The translations under genes and the position numbers were made by a program. From the IMG/VR virus record IMGVR_UViG_3300020001_000008, positions 1 to 23,851 of that record: DNA of 23,851 nt; one strand, written 5' to 3'. Source of the stretch: a virus. Positions 7,742 to 16,159 of this stretch are shown here, one piece after another. The stretch's first letter is position 1. The number at the start of each line of letters is the position of its first letter. The notes below the pieces were generated by a model that was not told where the DNA came from, ran no database searches, and saw nothing but the letters and a program-made list of their open reading frames with translations.

Positions 7742-8620
7742 ATGGCAGAAGTTTGTGTAGTCGATAAAAGAAATCTCGGCCCACAGTTATGTAAAGATTT
7801 GCCGCAAATGTTGAAGGGGATGATAACGACTCCACAGTCGTTTAAATTTTCAGCGGCGGCATCTATTATAGCAGCTAACTGGACGGCGGCCTTGATTGAC
7901 GATCCCGATGTGCGTATCCATAAATGGCCCGCATTTAAAGGGTTCCAAAATGTATCAGAGGCATCCATTTATGAACAGAATGCACTCACTGATATTTTTG
8001 TGCGTCCTGGTAAGTATATGTTTAGATTTGATATTGTTGAGTCTTTATGTATGCACAAGGCAATGTTTACACACAATGGCGGAAACCAGCGTGTATTTCT
8101 TGTAGATATTAAAAATAATATTTACGGGACTGTAGATGTTGATGGAAATTTTATGGGTTTTAGTGTTTCGCTGTTAAATCTGGAAAACATTATTTTTTCA
8201 GACGGCGCCGTTGCCTCTAAGTCTCCAGTATATCTTGTACTACTTGATAGTGACGAACTTAATGCAAGTGGGGGAAAGGTTAGCGGGTCAACGTTCTATA
8301 ATACGTTAAGCGAGTTGATTGATGTTAATGTAGAACTTTCCACCCCTCCGGCTCGTACCGCTAGCTCCATTCGTGTAACCGTTAAAACGGATTGTGACGG
8401 AACGGCTGTGAGTGGATTGGTTGCGGCGGATTTTGAAGCATTTACGTCCGCCGGTGTACCAATCGTGATTGCGACTGCGCCATATGCGGATGGGGTTTAT
8501 AACCTTACGTCGGCAGCTGCCTTTGTTGCTCTTATGACAATTAATATTAAGGAGCCCGCATCTTTGAGTATTAAGTTGTATGAATCGCTTGGAGCTGTAA
8601 CTGTACCATCTATTCCTTAA
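7742..8620 (+). CDS. Probable major tail (tube) protein with C-terminal Ig-like domain
   Basis: The 292-residue protein lies where the tail tube subunit is expected, between tail terminator and tape-measure genes. Residues about 1-200 are beta-rich with alternating polar and hydrophobic strands (PGKYMFRFDIVESLCMHKAM; NGGNQRVFLVDIKNNIYGTV; SPVYLVLLDSDELNASGG), as in tube proteins that stack as hexamers. Residues about 205-285 form a separate domain (SSIRVTVKTDCDGTAVSGLV ... ADGVYNLTSAAAFVALMTIN) with the look of the Ig-like domains often added to tail proteins for surface binding. No sheath gene is seen nearby, supporting a non-contractile tail. The start ATG 7742 follows a 39-base gap; no earlier in-frame ATG is seen there. 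Confidence 0.7.
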   Translation: MAEVCVVDKRNLGPQLCKDLPQMLKGMITTPQSFKFSAAASIIAANWTAALIDDPDVRIHKWPAFKGFQNVSEASIYEQNALTDIFVRPGKYMFRFDIVESLCMHKAMFTHNGGNQRVFLVDIKNNIYGTVDVDGNFMGFSVSLLNLENIIFSDGAVASKSPVYLVLLDSDELNASGGKVSGSTFYNTLSELIDVNVELSTPPARTASSIRVTVKTDCDGTAVSGLVAADFEAFTSAGVPIVIATAPYADGVYNLTSAAAFVALMTINIKEPASLSIKLYESLGAVTVPSIP

Positions 8621-8647
8621 TGATCTGGAATAGAAATGAAACAAAGA

Positions 8648-8665
8648 CCTGCCGTGTACGGTAGG
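8648..8665 (+). other. RNA hairpin 1 after the major tail gene
   Basis: The arms CCTGCCG (8648-8654) and CGGTAGG (8659-8665) can form 7 pairs (one G-U) around the loop TGTA. It is the first of three inverted repeats in the 156-base stretch between the tail tube gene and the next gene. There is no T-run directly after it, so it is not a standard terminator; it may protect or process the mRNA. Confidence 0.5.
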
Positions 8666-8670
8666 CATAT

Positions 8671-8698
8671 AAAGGGTGGGCTTTGCCGCCTGCCCTTT
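8671..8698 (+). terminator. Hairpin 2, terminator-like
   Basis: The arms AAAGGGTGGGC (8671-8681) and GCCTGCCCTTT (8688-8698) pair over 11 positions (two G-U) around a 6-base loop. An A-run leads in and a T-run closes the stem, but only a weak T-rich stretch follows (AACTAGGTTTT). It could attenuate transcription after the very highly expressed tube gene so that later tail genes are made in smaller amounts. The reverse strand has a similar A-run/T-run layout. Confidence 0.5.
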
Positions 8699-8736
8699 AA
8701 CTAGGTTTTGATGGTTGTTGATAGTATGTTGAACGA

Positions 8737-8764
8737 AAGGGTCGGGAGTGGTTGCCCGGCTCTT
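8737..8764 (+). terminator. Hairpin 3, terminator-like, just before gene start
   Basis: The arms AAGGGTCGGG (8737-8746) and CCCGGCTCTT (8755-8764) form 10 pairs (two G-U) with an 8-base loop, followed by ATTTTAAAAATT. This is the strongest terminator-like structure of the three in this gap. Because it lies within the first codons of the longer version of the next gene (ATG 8711), it argues that the true start is ATG 8777, directly after the hairpin. Confidence 0.55.
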
Positions 8765-8776
8765 ATTTTAAAAATT

Positions 8777-9220
8777 ATGGTTGCTGGTAAACTTGAAGAA
8801 TGGGTCGCAAAATTAAAAGCGTTCTCTGAGCAGAAGGTGGATGATGGGCTACTTAGAATTGTACGCGATCATAAATCGCAATTAATAGATTTGAATACTA
8901 ATCAGCTTATGCACGGACAAAATGCAGATGGCGGAGTATTAGGGATATATCGTAGCGAGCCATATATACGATTTAAACAATCTTTAAATTCATTGGCCGG
9001 TGGTAAAGTTGATGTCAGACTTACTGGAGATTTTCAAAATTCATTTTTTCTCGAAGCCGAAAAATTTCCAGTTTCCACATTCGCCACCGATACAAAGACT
9101 GCAAAATTAACAGCGCATTATGATGGCATTTTTGGTTTTACTCAAAAAAGTAAAGATGAGATTGTCGAAGATATTAAACCGGAAACAGTTGCCTTCTTAC
9201 AAGGTATGTTACAAGTATGA
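8777..9220 (+). CDS. Probable tail completion / minor tail protein (HK97 gp10-like)
   Basis: From ATG 8777 the product has 147 residues: a helix (KLEEWVAKLKAFSEQKVDDG), a middle with IYRSEPYIRFKQSLNSLAGG, beta strands (KVDVRLTGDFQNSFFLEA), the segment TKTAKLTAHYDGIFGFTQKS, and a terminal helix. The pattern 'L-T-G-D-F-x-x-x-x-F ... K-x-x-x-x-x-Y-x-x-x-I-F-G-x' is common in minor tail or neck proteins related to HK97 gp10, which complete the tail end that joins the head. A longer start at ATG 8711 would add 22 residues with no clear fold and would place the hairpin at 8737-8764 inside the gene, so I prefer 8777. The 3' end overlaps the next gene in another frame. Confidence 0.65.
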   Translation: MVAGKLEEWVAKLKAFSEQKVDDGLLRIVRDHKSQLIDLNTNQLMHGQNADGGVLGIYRSEPYIRFKQSLNSLAGGKVDVRLTGDFQNSFFLEAEKFPVSTFATDTKTAKLTAHYDGIFGFTQKSKDEIVEDIKPETVAFLQGMLQV

Positions 9221-9890
9221 AGATATTCCGCTACGTACTTATTTAACCGTAGCAGAAAATGGAACATACGGGTTACTGGTTAAAGAAGGTAAATTTTCAG
9301 ACGAAGAACTTAGGGAACAGTGGGATACAATTGTAGAAGCTAATAGCGAATTAACGGGACAAATGGAGTATAGCACGTATAAAGATTTGCTTATAAGCTA
9401 CGGTCAACTGCTTGCACAGTATAACGTGGATAAGGGGCAGATCATGAAACTTTGTTTTCAAGTAGATACTGAAATTATCGAAGATTTACAAAGTAAGGGT
9501 TATGTTATACAGACTAAAGGTGACGTGACTAAGCAAATGGAATTATATAATCGGGCTTTGATTAGTGGGGAGTTGAATGATGCACTGATTGAAGATATTC
9601 AAAAACAAATCACGGCTATAAATAGCGTGACCTATGCTGATAGTCTTACCAATGCTTTGACTCGTTCCAACAATCTTGTGACACGAATTGAGATGAAGAC
9701 TAAGGAAATGGAACGGTTTGCTAAGCTCGAGGGGTTTGGAAAAAAAGTTACATACGAAGAAATTATGGCAAATCTCAATGCAGCGCTTGGTTTTTGCGTA
9801 CAAGATAGTATAACCTTGGCGGCATTTAATGAATATCAAAGAATTTTAAAGAAACGTAATCAAAAATCGCCTAAATCGCAAGGCTCGTAA
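9189..9890 (+). CDS. Unknown protein between tail completion and tape measure genes
   Basis: The frame stays open up to 9120, but its first 69 bases overlap the previous gene and encode an unlikely basic stretch (KKVKMRLSKILNRK). TTG at 9189 gives 233 residues starting PSYKVCYKYEDIPLRTYLTV, and I prefer it. The first part is beta-like (GTYGLLVKEGKFSDEELREQ), the rest mostly helical (YSTYKDLLISYGQLLAQYNV; long charged helices to the end, finishing with KKRNQKSPKS). No signal peptide or membrane segment is seen. I do not recognise the family. Position before the tape measure is where tail assembly chaperones lie in siphoviruses, and a mostly helical protein would fit, but there is no sequence proof. 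It ends 6 bases before the tape-measure ATG. Confidence 0.6.
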   Translation: MPSYKVCYKYEDIPLRTYLTVAENGTYGLLVKEGKFSDEELREQWDTIVEANSELTGQMEYSTYKDLLISYGQLLAQYNVDKGQIMKLCFQVDTEIIEDLQSKGYVIQTKGDVTKQMELYNRALISGELNDALIEDIQKQITAINSVTYADSLTNALTRSNNLVTRIEMKTKEMERFAKLEGFGKKVTYEEIMANLNAALGFCVQDSITLAAFNEYQRILKKRNQKSPKSQGS

Positions 9891-9896
9891 AAGTAT

Positions 9897-12782
9897 ATGG
9901 GACAACTTGAACGAAAAGATATTATAAGTGATGACGCGATCCAGGCGCCGATGATTCTTACTAAAGCATTGGAGGCGGTACTCGTTGCCCAGGATAATAT
10001 TATTTCTAAGTCTAAGCAAATGTCTGATGCTTTAGGGAATGGTGGGTCGACGGAAAAGGTTAAAAAAGGAATACAGGATTTAACCGCCGAACAAAAAGAA
10101 CAGCTTAAGGTGATGGATGCGATTTCAAAAGAAAGCGCGAAAAATACCGATTCTTATAGGGCATCACAATTAGCTTTACAAAAACTAAAAGATGAAAATA
10201 AGCAGGCGTTGGCAACGCAAGACTCATGGACAAAATCTATGACTGCTGCTAATTCATCGTTAACTCAGCTAGAGCAAGCGTTAAATAAAAATCGCACAGC
10301 ATATGCTGCATTGAGAACGGAGCAGGAACGTAATTCTAAAACTGGTAAAGATTTATTGCATGTTATCCAGGAGCAGGATAAAGGAGTTAAAGGCATACGG
10401 GATAGTATGGGACAGGCTCAGGGGCATGTCGGTGCGTATCGTGAGGAGATTGAAAAATTAATACCGGCGTTAAAATCTATTGCGCCGGAAGCGGTAGAGG
10501 CAGGAGAGGCAACGGCTAGTTTTGGAACTAAATTATTAACAATAATTGCTAGTCCTATTACTTTGGGATTGGCTGGTTTAGCTGCCGGATTTTTTTTAGT
10601 TAAAACAGCTTTAGAAAGTTTTTTTGAACGTAGCATAGAAGGGGAGGACACAGCGGCAAAATCTGCCGGCGATTGGGCTGCCGCTGTTGAAGTGGTAAAA
10701 GATAGGTTTGCAGATTTAGGTAAAAGTATTTCCAATGCTTTAGGGTTGCAAGACCATGCAGTTGCGGGATTTATTTTTGCAACGTTAAATCAATTAGGAT
10801 TAAATAATTTGGCTGCCGATTATATAAAGAAAGCGGTTGAAACAGCGGAGTTAACGGATAAACAAATTGAACAGCGTAAAGAAGAATTAAGTATTGGTAT
10901 TGAAATAGCGGAGCAAGAGAAACGTAAGGCTAAAGATTTGTTTGATTCTAGAGATAAAATTAGGAAAAGCGACCAAGATAGATTCGATGCTGCACTCGAT
11001 CAACGTAAGGCTATTGAAAAAGAAATACAGCTTAAATTAAAACAGAACGACCTTGAGCAAGAAATTGCAAAAGGAGAAATAAAAGTTGGGGCAGATAATT
11101 ACGAAGCTGAGCAAAAGTTATCTAATCTTAAGGAAAAACGTATTCATATCGAGTCCGAATTATTCCAGGGGCAGCGGCGGGCCTCACAAACAATAAATAC
11201 AATTACACAAGAAACATCGCAACGTGAAATAGATACAGAAAAAGCCGCACAGGATGCAATTATAAAATTTCGTGAAAATACTTATAAAGATATTATTGAC
11301 ATTAATAAGCGGATTATAGGTAACCAGGAATTTACTGCTGAACAGCAAATACAGGCAGCGCAGCAATCTAGCGAAGCTATGGTAGGGCTTGCTACCGTGG
11401 CCGCATCTAAAGAACTCGCTACGGCGAAAGAGGCGGCTATAAAACGTATACAACTTACATCTGACGAACAAGATAAAATATTCGAAGAGAGTAATGGTAA
11501 TGTTATAAAGTTGGCAGGACTCGAGCGTGAGTTAAAAGAAAGTAAACTTAAAGAGGATAAAGAATATCAATCTCAAAATAGCGCGATTAATGAGCAAGCT
11601 TTAAGTGATAAAGAAAAGGCTGCAAGAGATGAGCGGGAAGCTATTGGAAAAATTATAATAGACAATGGAAAGTACTGGCTAGAGTTACGTAAAAGGTTAG
11701 CCGTTGAAGATTTTAACAGTGGTATGACTGCTCTGAATACTAAATTTAATTCAGGGTCTATTGGAGTTGTTGCGTATGAAAAACAAAAATTAGAATTACA
11801 AAAGCAGTCTTCTACACGTATTATTGATATTGAGTTAGCGGAGTATAAAACTCAAATTGATAATTTAATGACATACCAGGCAGTTACCGGTATATTAACT
11901 ACTGAACAGTATAAAACTTTACAAGATTTACAAAAACAGTTTTCAGATACAGAAGTAAAACAAACACAGTTAACAGCAGACCAAAAAGTTGCGCTGTATA
12001 AAAAGGCAAAGCAAGAAACGATTAAGATTGTTTCTGACCTTAGTAATGCCATACAAGGACTTGGGGATGCACAATACCAAGCTGCGGTTGCAGCATCGCA
12101 GGCACGTATTGATTTATTAACTAGCGAACATGAGCAGTCTGTAAAGGCAGCAGGAGATAATAAAAACGCTATTGCCACACTTGATAGAAAATACACAAAA
12201 GAGCTTGCAGCAGAAACTGAAAAACAAAATGCAATAAAGCGTAAGCAAGCTAAGTTTGATAAAATAGCATCAGAATTTAAGGTTATAAGTTCTACGGCGG
12301 CTGGTATTGCACAAGCTTATGAAGAATTTCCGTATCCAGTGGCAACTGTATTTGCGGTACTTATTGGGGCCGTTGCCGCGTTGCAATTGGCCGCTATTGC
12401 CGCCGCTCCATTACCCTCATACGAGATTGGTACAGGTAACCACCCTGGCGGTCCTGCCATTGTGGGCCACGGAATGGAACTAGTACGCGAACCTGGGCGT
12501 AGACCGTTTATAGTTTCGAGTCCGGAGATATTAAACTTAGCACGCGGTACGGAAGTTTTGACTAACGACGAAACCATGTCCGCGCTCGCTATGTCCGCCG
12601 TGACGCGTTCAGCGACCGGAGAACGACAAATACAGCCTATAATTATAGATACTAAATCTATTATAGATGCATTATATAAAACTCGCCAGCCTGATTTAAT
12701 AGAACAGAATGGAGAGATTTTAAAAGCATATGTTAAACGGGATGGTAGCAGACAAGTTACTCGTTCTAAATGGACTTACTAA
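9897..12782 (+). CDS. Tail tape measure protein
   Basis: At 961 residues this is one of the longest genes here and mostly long helices rich in Lys, Glu, Gln and Ala (for example KEQLKVMDAISKESAKNTDS, ATKEAAIKRIQLTSDEQDKI). Two hydrophobic stretches, at about residues 213-240 (LLTIIASPITLGLAGLAAGF) and 815-840 (ATVFAVLIGAVAALQLAAIA), fit the membrane-active parts that help DNA cross the inner membrane. Near the C-terminus GGPAIVGHGMELVREPG with ARGTEVLTNDE is a variant of the 'G-P-A-I-V-G-E-x-G-P-E-L-V ... G-T-x-V' signature common at the end of tape measures. Family knowledge gives about 0.15 nm of tail per residue, so a tail near 140 nm would be expected if all residues count. The start is ATG 9897, 6 bases after the previous stop. 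Confidence 0.93.
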   Translation: MGQLERKDIISDDAIQAPMILTKALEAVLVAQDNIISKSKQMSDALGNGGSTEKVKKGIQDLTAEQKEQLKVMDAISKESAKNTDSYRASQLALQKLKDENKQALATQDSWTKSMTAANSSLTQLEQALNKNRTAYAALRTEQERNSKTGKDLLHVIQEQDKGVKGIRDSMGQAQGHVGAYREEIEKLIPALKSIAPEAVEAGEATASFGTKLLTIIASPITLGLAGLAAGFFLVKTALESFFERSIEGEDTAAKSAGDWAAAVEVVKDRFADLGKSISNALGLQDHAVAGFIFATLNQLGLNNLAADYIKKAVETAELTDKQIEQRKEELSIGIEIAEQEKRKAKDLFDSRDKIRKSDQDRFDAALDQRKAIEKEIQLKLKQNDLEQEIAKGEIKVGADNYEAEQKLSNLKEKRIHIESELFQGQRRASQTINTITQETSQREIDTEKAAQDAIIKFRENTYKDIIDINKRIIGNQEFTAEQQIQAAQQSSEAMVGLATVAASKELATAKEAAIKRIQLTSDEQDKIFEESNGNVIKLAGLERELKESKLKEDKEYQSQNSAINEQALSDKEKAARDEREAIGKIIIDNGKYWLELRKRLAVEDFNSGMTALNTKFNSGSIGVVAYEKQKLELQKQSSTRIIDIELAEYKTQIDNLMTYQAVTGILTTEQYKTLQDLQKQFSDTEVKQTQLTADQKVALYKKAKQETIKIVSDLSNAIQGLGDAQYQAAVAASQARIDLLTSEHEQSVKAAGDNKNAIATLDRKYTKELAAETEKQNAIKRKQAKFDKIASEFKVISSTAAGIAQAYEEFPYPVATVFAVLIGAVAALQLAAIAAAPLPSYEIGTGNHPGGPAIVGHGMELVREPGRRPFIVSSPEILNLARGTEVLTNDETMSALAMSAVTRSATGERQIQPIIIDTKSIIDALYKTRQPDLIEQNGEILKAYVKRDGSRQVTRSKWTY

Positions 12783-12788
12783 GGGTGT

Positions 12789-14951
12789 ATGAATAAGTAT
12801 AATTTTCGTGCCACACTTACTTCACCCGCCGGGTCTTTAGTTGTAGTGGAGCCGCAAGGTGTCCAAGAAGCTCCGTTAACGCTTACCAGAAATCCCACGT
12901 TTAAAAGTGTAGTAGAGAATTTTGAAACGCAATTAACGTATGTATTGACCGCTGTGGATTTTATAAACGCCGCAAAGGCACTTGGAATTGATACCCTATT
13001 AACTGTACTTATAGAAGTGTCAAGCGACTTTGGCGTGACGTGGGAAACTTTTCACGAAGGTATCTTAGATTTGCCGGCAATCTCTGCACTTTCCAATTCG
13101 TCCGGATATAAAATAAAGTTGGGTAGTAGGAAAGACGATGTTTGGACCAAACTATTAAGTCGTGTAGATACGGATGTAGATGTGCAGTCGGCCGTAGACT
13201 TAGATGGGAATGCTATAGCTGCTGCGACATTACTTGATGTAACACTGACCACGCAAGTTATCAGACGGGTATGTAGAATGGAGATGTGGAATACGACCGA
13301 TGATGATTTTGTGGATCAGGTTTATACCTTTGCTGCTCCTACTGGAACCTGGACGGATTATTTAGCCGCACCACTTGATTTTCCTAAAAAAGTGTTTGAT
13401 GAGTTTAAAACAAAATATAACTACACACCAAATCCTTTTAAAGTAACAGGCCCAACTATACCTTATTCTGATTATGGAATATTTGAGTTAATCGAAGCAG
13501 ACGAGATAGCAACAAAATACGAAATTGATTTTTCTGTTTATCTATCATCTGACGCTGCATATCAATACAGAATACCGGCAAATGACAATATAATTTTTCC
13601 ATTGGGTAATGGTATTAGATTTTACTATATTCGATTAGATGACGCTGTTCCATTTCCCGATGCGTCAGCAGCTACTATTATAAATGCAGTAAATTTAGGA
13701 GTAGATGGAACGGACGGGAGAACTTGGTTTTCTGGTTCGTTTGTTGAGTTAGATATAAGAAAAGGAACGCGTATTTATATTTTAATGCATTATCTTAGAA
13801 CGGTAGTTCCATTTGATGCTTACGTAGTTCCGGATGATGTTTATGGAGATTCTTCTTTTATAAATATAATAGCGCATACTACTTTTCCATCATCGACAAC
13901 AAAAGCAATACGAGTAGGTGAGGGATTTGATGCAATTATTAAACGCATAACGGGAGGCGATAATTTTTATAGCGATTTTTTTTCTATAGGCTGCGGAAGA
14001 GATTTCGTCAATATGCTTGGTCTCCATCTTCGTGGGTATAATTTTACGGCTAAGCCATTTACTGATAACTTATCTGAACGTTTTGCAGCGGCTAACGCAA
14101 TATGGAATATAGGTCTTGGTTATGAAAAAGTCGCAGGGGTATTAAAAGTAAGAATAGAGGAGGCTGCACATTTTTTTGATTCAAGTAGTAATTCTATTGA
14201 TCTTAGTTACGTAAATAACTATATATCTACATTTAAAACGGATGCAATAAATAATGGCGTAGACATAGGCTATGGAAAATGGCAACTAACTGCCGGGGGG
14301 TCGCTTATAGATGATCCGCAAACAATCCATACTTATGTTCCGCCATTTAAATACGTTGGCAAAAAAATTTCCATACTTTGTAGCTGGATTGCTGCCTCGT
14401 TGATGTTTGAATTAACTCGTAGGGCGATAGAAAAACTTAGCGAGACTTTCGATACAGATAATGATAAATTTATTTTACATATTGATGGTACTGCAGCAAG
14501 GTTAATCTATATAGCAGCAACAAACTTGAATGACCCGGATACTAGGTATAATAAAGAAATTACGCCTGGACGAAATTTTTTACGCCACGCGGCATCCTTG
14601 TTTGTTGGTGCTGCGCAATATATCGGAAGTGTTTTTAAATTTACTAGCGGGCTCGGAAATTTTTTAGCCGAGGTCGAAATCTCGCCATATGCCTGCACAG
14701 GTTCTGACGTTGCCACAGTTGCCGAAAATCAAGATATGGTAATCACGGGTACAGTACTACATGGTATTGAAGTGATAAAGTTTGAAGGCTATCCATTAAA
14801 CTGGGATCAGTATAAACTTATACGTGACTCTCCAAATAAGTCAATTGGTATAAGTAAGACTAATGCAGATCACGTGCCATATTTCATTGATAATATAGAC
14901 TTTTTTTTATTCGAGAGAAAGGCTAACTTTATACTATTTAGAACAGTATGA
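12789..14951 (+). CDS. Distal tail / baseplate hub candidate
   Basis: The 720-residue protein follows the tape measure, where distal tail and tail-hub proteins are found. The first 110 residues are beta-rich and contain NPTFKSVVENFETQLTYV, a long middle has alternating strands, and near the C-terminus are helical parts (SWIAASLMFELTRRAIEKLS). The opening, ending with SSDFGVTWETFHEGILDL, resembles large tail proteins of Bacteroidota phages usually left as hypothetical. There is no enzyme motif I can identify. It overlaps the next gene by ATGA (14948-14951), so the two are probably translated in a fixed ratio. It could be a hub or a distal tail ring; order alone cannot separate them. Confidence 0.7.
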   Translation: MNKYNFRATLTSPAGSLVVVEPQGVQEAPLTLTRNPTFKSVVENFETQLTYVLTAVDFINAAKALGIDTLLTVLIEVSSDFGVTWETFHEGILDLPAISALSNSSGYKIKLGSRKDDVWTKLLSRVDTDVDVQSAVDLDGNAIAAATLLDVTLTTQVIRRVCRMEMWNTTDDDFVDQVYTFAAPTGTWTDYLAAPLDFPKKVFDEFKTKYNYTPNPFKVTGPTIPYSDYGIFELIEADEIATKYEIDFSVYLSSDAAYQYRIPANDNIIFPLGNGIRFYYIRLDDAVPFPDASAATIINAVNLGVDGTDGRTWFSGSFVELDIRKGTRIYILMHYLRTVVPFDAYVVPDDVYGDSSFINIIAHTTFPSSTTKAIRVGEGFDAIIKRITGGDNFYSDFFSIGCGRDFVNMLGLHLRGYNFTAKPFTDNLSERFAAANAIWNIGLGYEKVAGVLKVRIEEAAHFFDSSSNSIDLSYVNNYISTFKTDAINNGVDIGYGKWQLTAGGSLIDDPQTIHTYVPPFKYVGKKISILCSWIAASLMFELTRRAIEKLSETFDTDNDKFILHIDGTAARLIYIAATNLNDPDTRYNKEITPGRNFLRHAASLFVGAAQYIGSVFKFTSGLGNFLAEVEISPYACTGSDVATVAENQDMVITGTVLHGIEVIKFEGYPLNWDQYKLIRDSPNKSIGISKTNADHVPYFIDNIDFFLFERKANFILFRTV

Positions 14952-16159
14952 TAGTTGATCCAAATACGGCTGCTGCAATTCTGGGGGTTTCTAACATTAA
15001 CCCAATACAACTATGGCCACCAGATCGGCTTACGTTTAACCAGACTAAAATTAAACTTATCCCAACAAAAAGATATTTACAGGCATTCGATTTTTTAGAA
15101 TCGCTTTATAATCGGTTAGATATTGCATTTAACGAAGCATTGTTAGAGGATTGGGATGCTACGGTTACTTATCAAACTGGGGATAAAGTTTATGATCCTA
15201 CAACTCAAACTCGCTGGATATCCACAGAGGATGGTAATATAAATAACGAGCCTAACCCATTAAACTCTTCCCCTGGTTCACCATCTACGCATTGGGATCA
15301 TAGTCCGTTAATAGGCGCGCCAATAGATTATGATTTTGGAACGACATATAATACCGGCGATCGTGCTTTAGCTTATTTCGGTCTTGGGACTGCGCAATAT
15401 GTAGTACAGTCGTTGGCAGATGGAAATACTGGTAACCAACCTAACGGATATATTGGTGTATGGTGGGACTACGTTACTGAGTCAAGAGGAATATCTCCTA
15501 AGCTGCGTATGTATGCGGACGGAGTTTTAATCGCGACTTTAGATTTTATAAATGTTAGGCCACAATCTACACATCAATATATAAACTGGCTTTGGTCAAT
15601 TTTTCCAGAAGCTGAAGATGCAGTAATCACACTTGATATATATGATCCTGCAAGTGATATGGTTTTGGCTATATCTGATTGCTTACGTGTGTTATCTTAT
15701 GACCCAAAACCTTCGCTAACTATTAAGTACACGAATAGTGACGATTTTAACGGTATGGCATTTGAGGGCGCGAATCAGGAGTTTTACATAAGGCTTAATG
15801 CGTTGTTCTATGAGGAAACGCATCCGGTAAATGCTGAGGATTATGAATTATCCGTAGGAGTTATTGTATCTTTACGTAAAGAAATGCTTACAAAACGCTT
15901 ACTTAATATTATTGAGCCAATGCCAGAATTTATGCACAAGAAGATTGAGCAACTTCTTATGTGCGATTTTGTAGAGATTGGCGGACTACCTTGGAAAAAA
16001 CAAGATGATTATCAGAGATCGATTAGCGAAACTTCATTATTATCCATAGCAAAAGTAGTATTAACTCAAGCGGATGAAGTACTTGTTAATATATCCAAGT
16101 ATGATCCATATTCGGCAGGTCGCGTATTTAGCGGGGAGTTTGCAAATCCATTTTCATGA
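14948..16159 (+). CDS. Baseplate-tip protein with two carbohydrate-binding-like modules
   Basis: This 403-residue protein begins with a conserved-looking segment (INPIQLWPPDRLTFNQTKIK) and then carries two tandem beta-modules. Residues 69-117 (WDATVTYQTGDKVYDPTTQT, later STHWDHS) and 128-176 (YDFGTTYNTGDRALAYFGLG, later GVWWDYV) both follow 'Y-x-x-G-D-x-V/A ... W/Y ... W-D', the pattern of CBM5/12-type modules that bind chitin or other sugars. The second half is beta- and helix-mixed (RMYADGVLIATLDFINVRPQ; ELSVGVIVSLRKEMLTKRLL) and likely joins it to the tail tip. Binding to host surface glycans at the tip is a reasonable inference. It is joined by 4-base ATGA overlaps both to the gene before and to the fibre gene after. 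Confidence 0.65.
   Translation: MIVDPNTAAAILGVSNINPIQLWPPDRLTFNQTKIKLIPTKRYLQAFDFLESLYNRLDIAFNEALLEDWDATVTYQTGDKVYDPTTQTRWISTEDGNINNEPNPLNSSPGSPSTHWDHSPLIGAPIDYDFGTTYNTGDRALAYFGLGTAQYVVQSLADGNTGNQPNGYIGVWWDYVTESRGISPKLRMYADGVLIATLDFINVRPQSTHQYINWLWSIFPEAEDAVITLDIYDPASDMVLAISDCLRVLSYDPKPSLTIKYTNSDDFNGMAFEGANQEFYIRLNALFYEETHPVNAEDYELSVGVIVSLRKEMLTKRLLNIIEPMPEFMHKKIEQLLMCDFVEIGGLPWKKQDDYQRSISETSLLSIAKVVLTQADEVLVNISKYDPYSAGRVFSGEFANPFS

Noticed and set aside
8636-8704. A 22-codon frame (MKQRPAVYGRHIKGGLCRLP...) between the tube gene and the next gene
   Set aside because: It is fully covered by two inverted repeats, has no recognisable protein character and no close coupling to a neighbour; RNA structure explains it better.
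9120-9220. A +1 programmed frameshift joining the tail completion gene to the next gene, as in tail chaperone pairs
   Set aside because: No convincing slippery sequence is seen in the overlap, the upstream protein looks complete with its own end, and a TTG start at 9189 explains the downstream gene.
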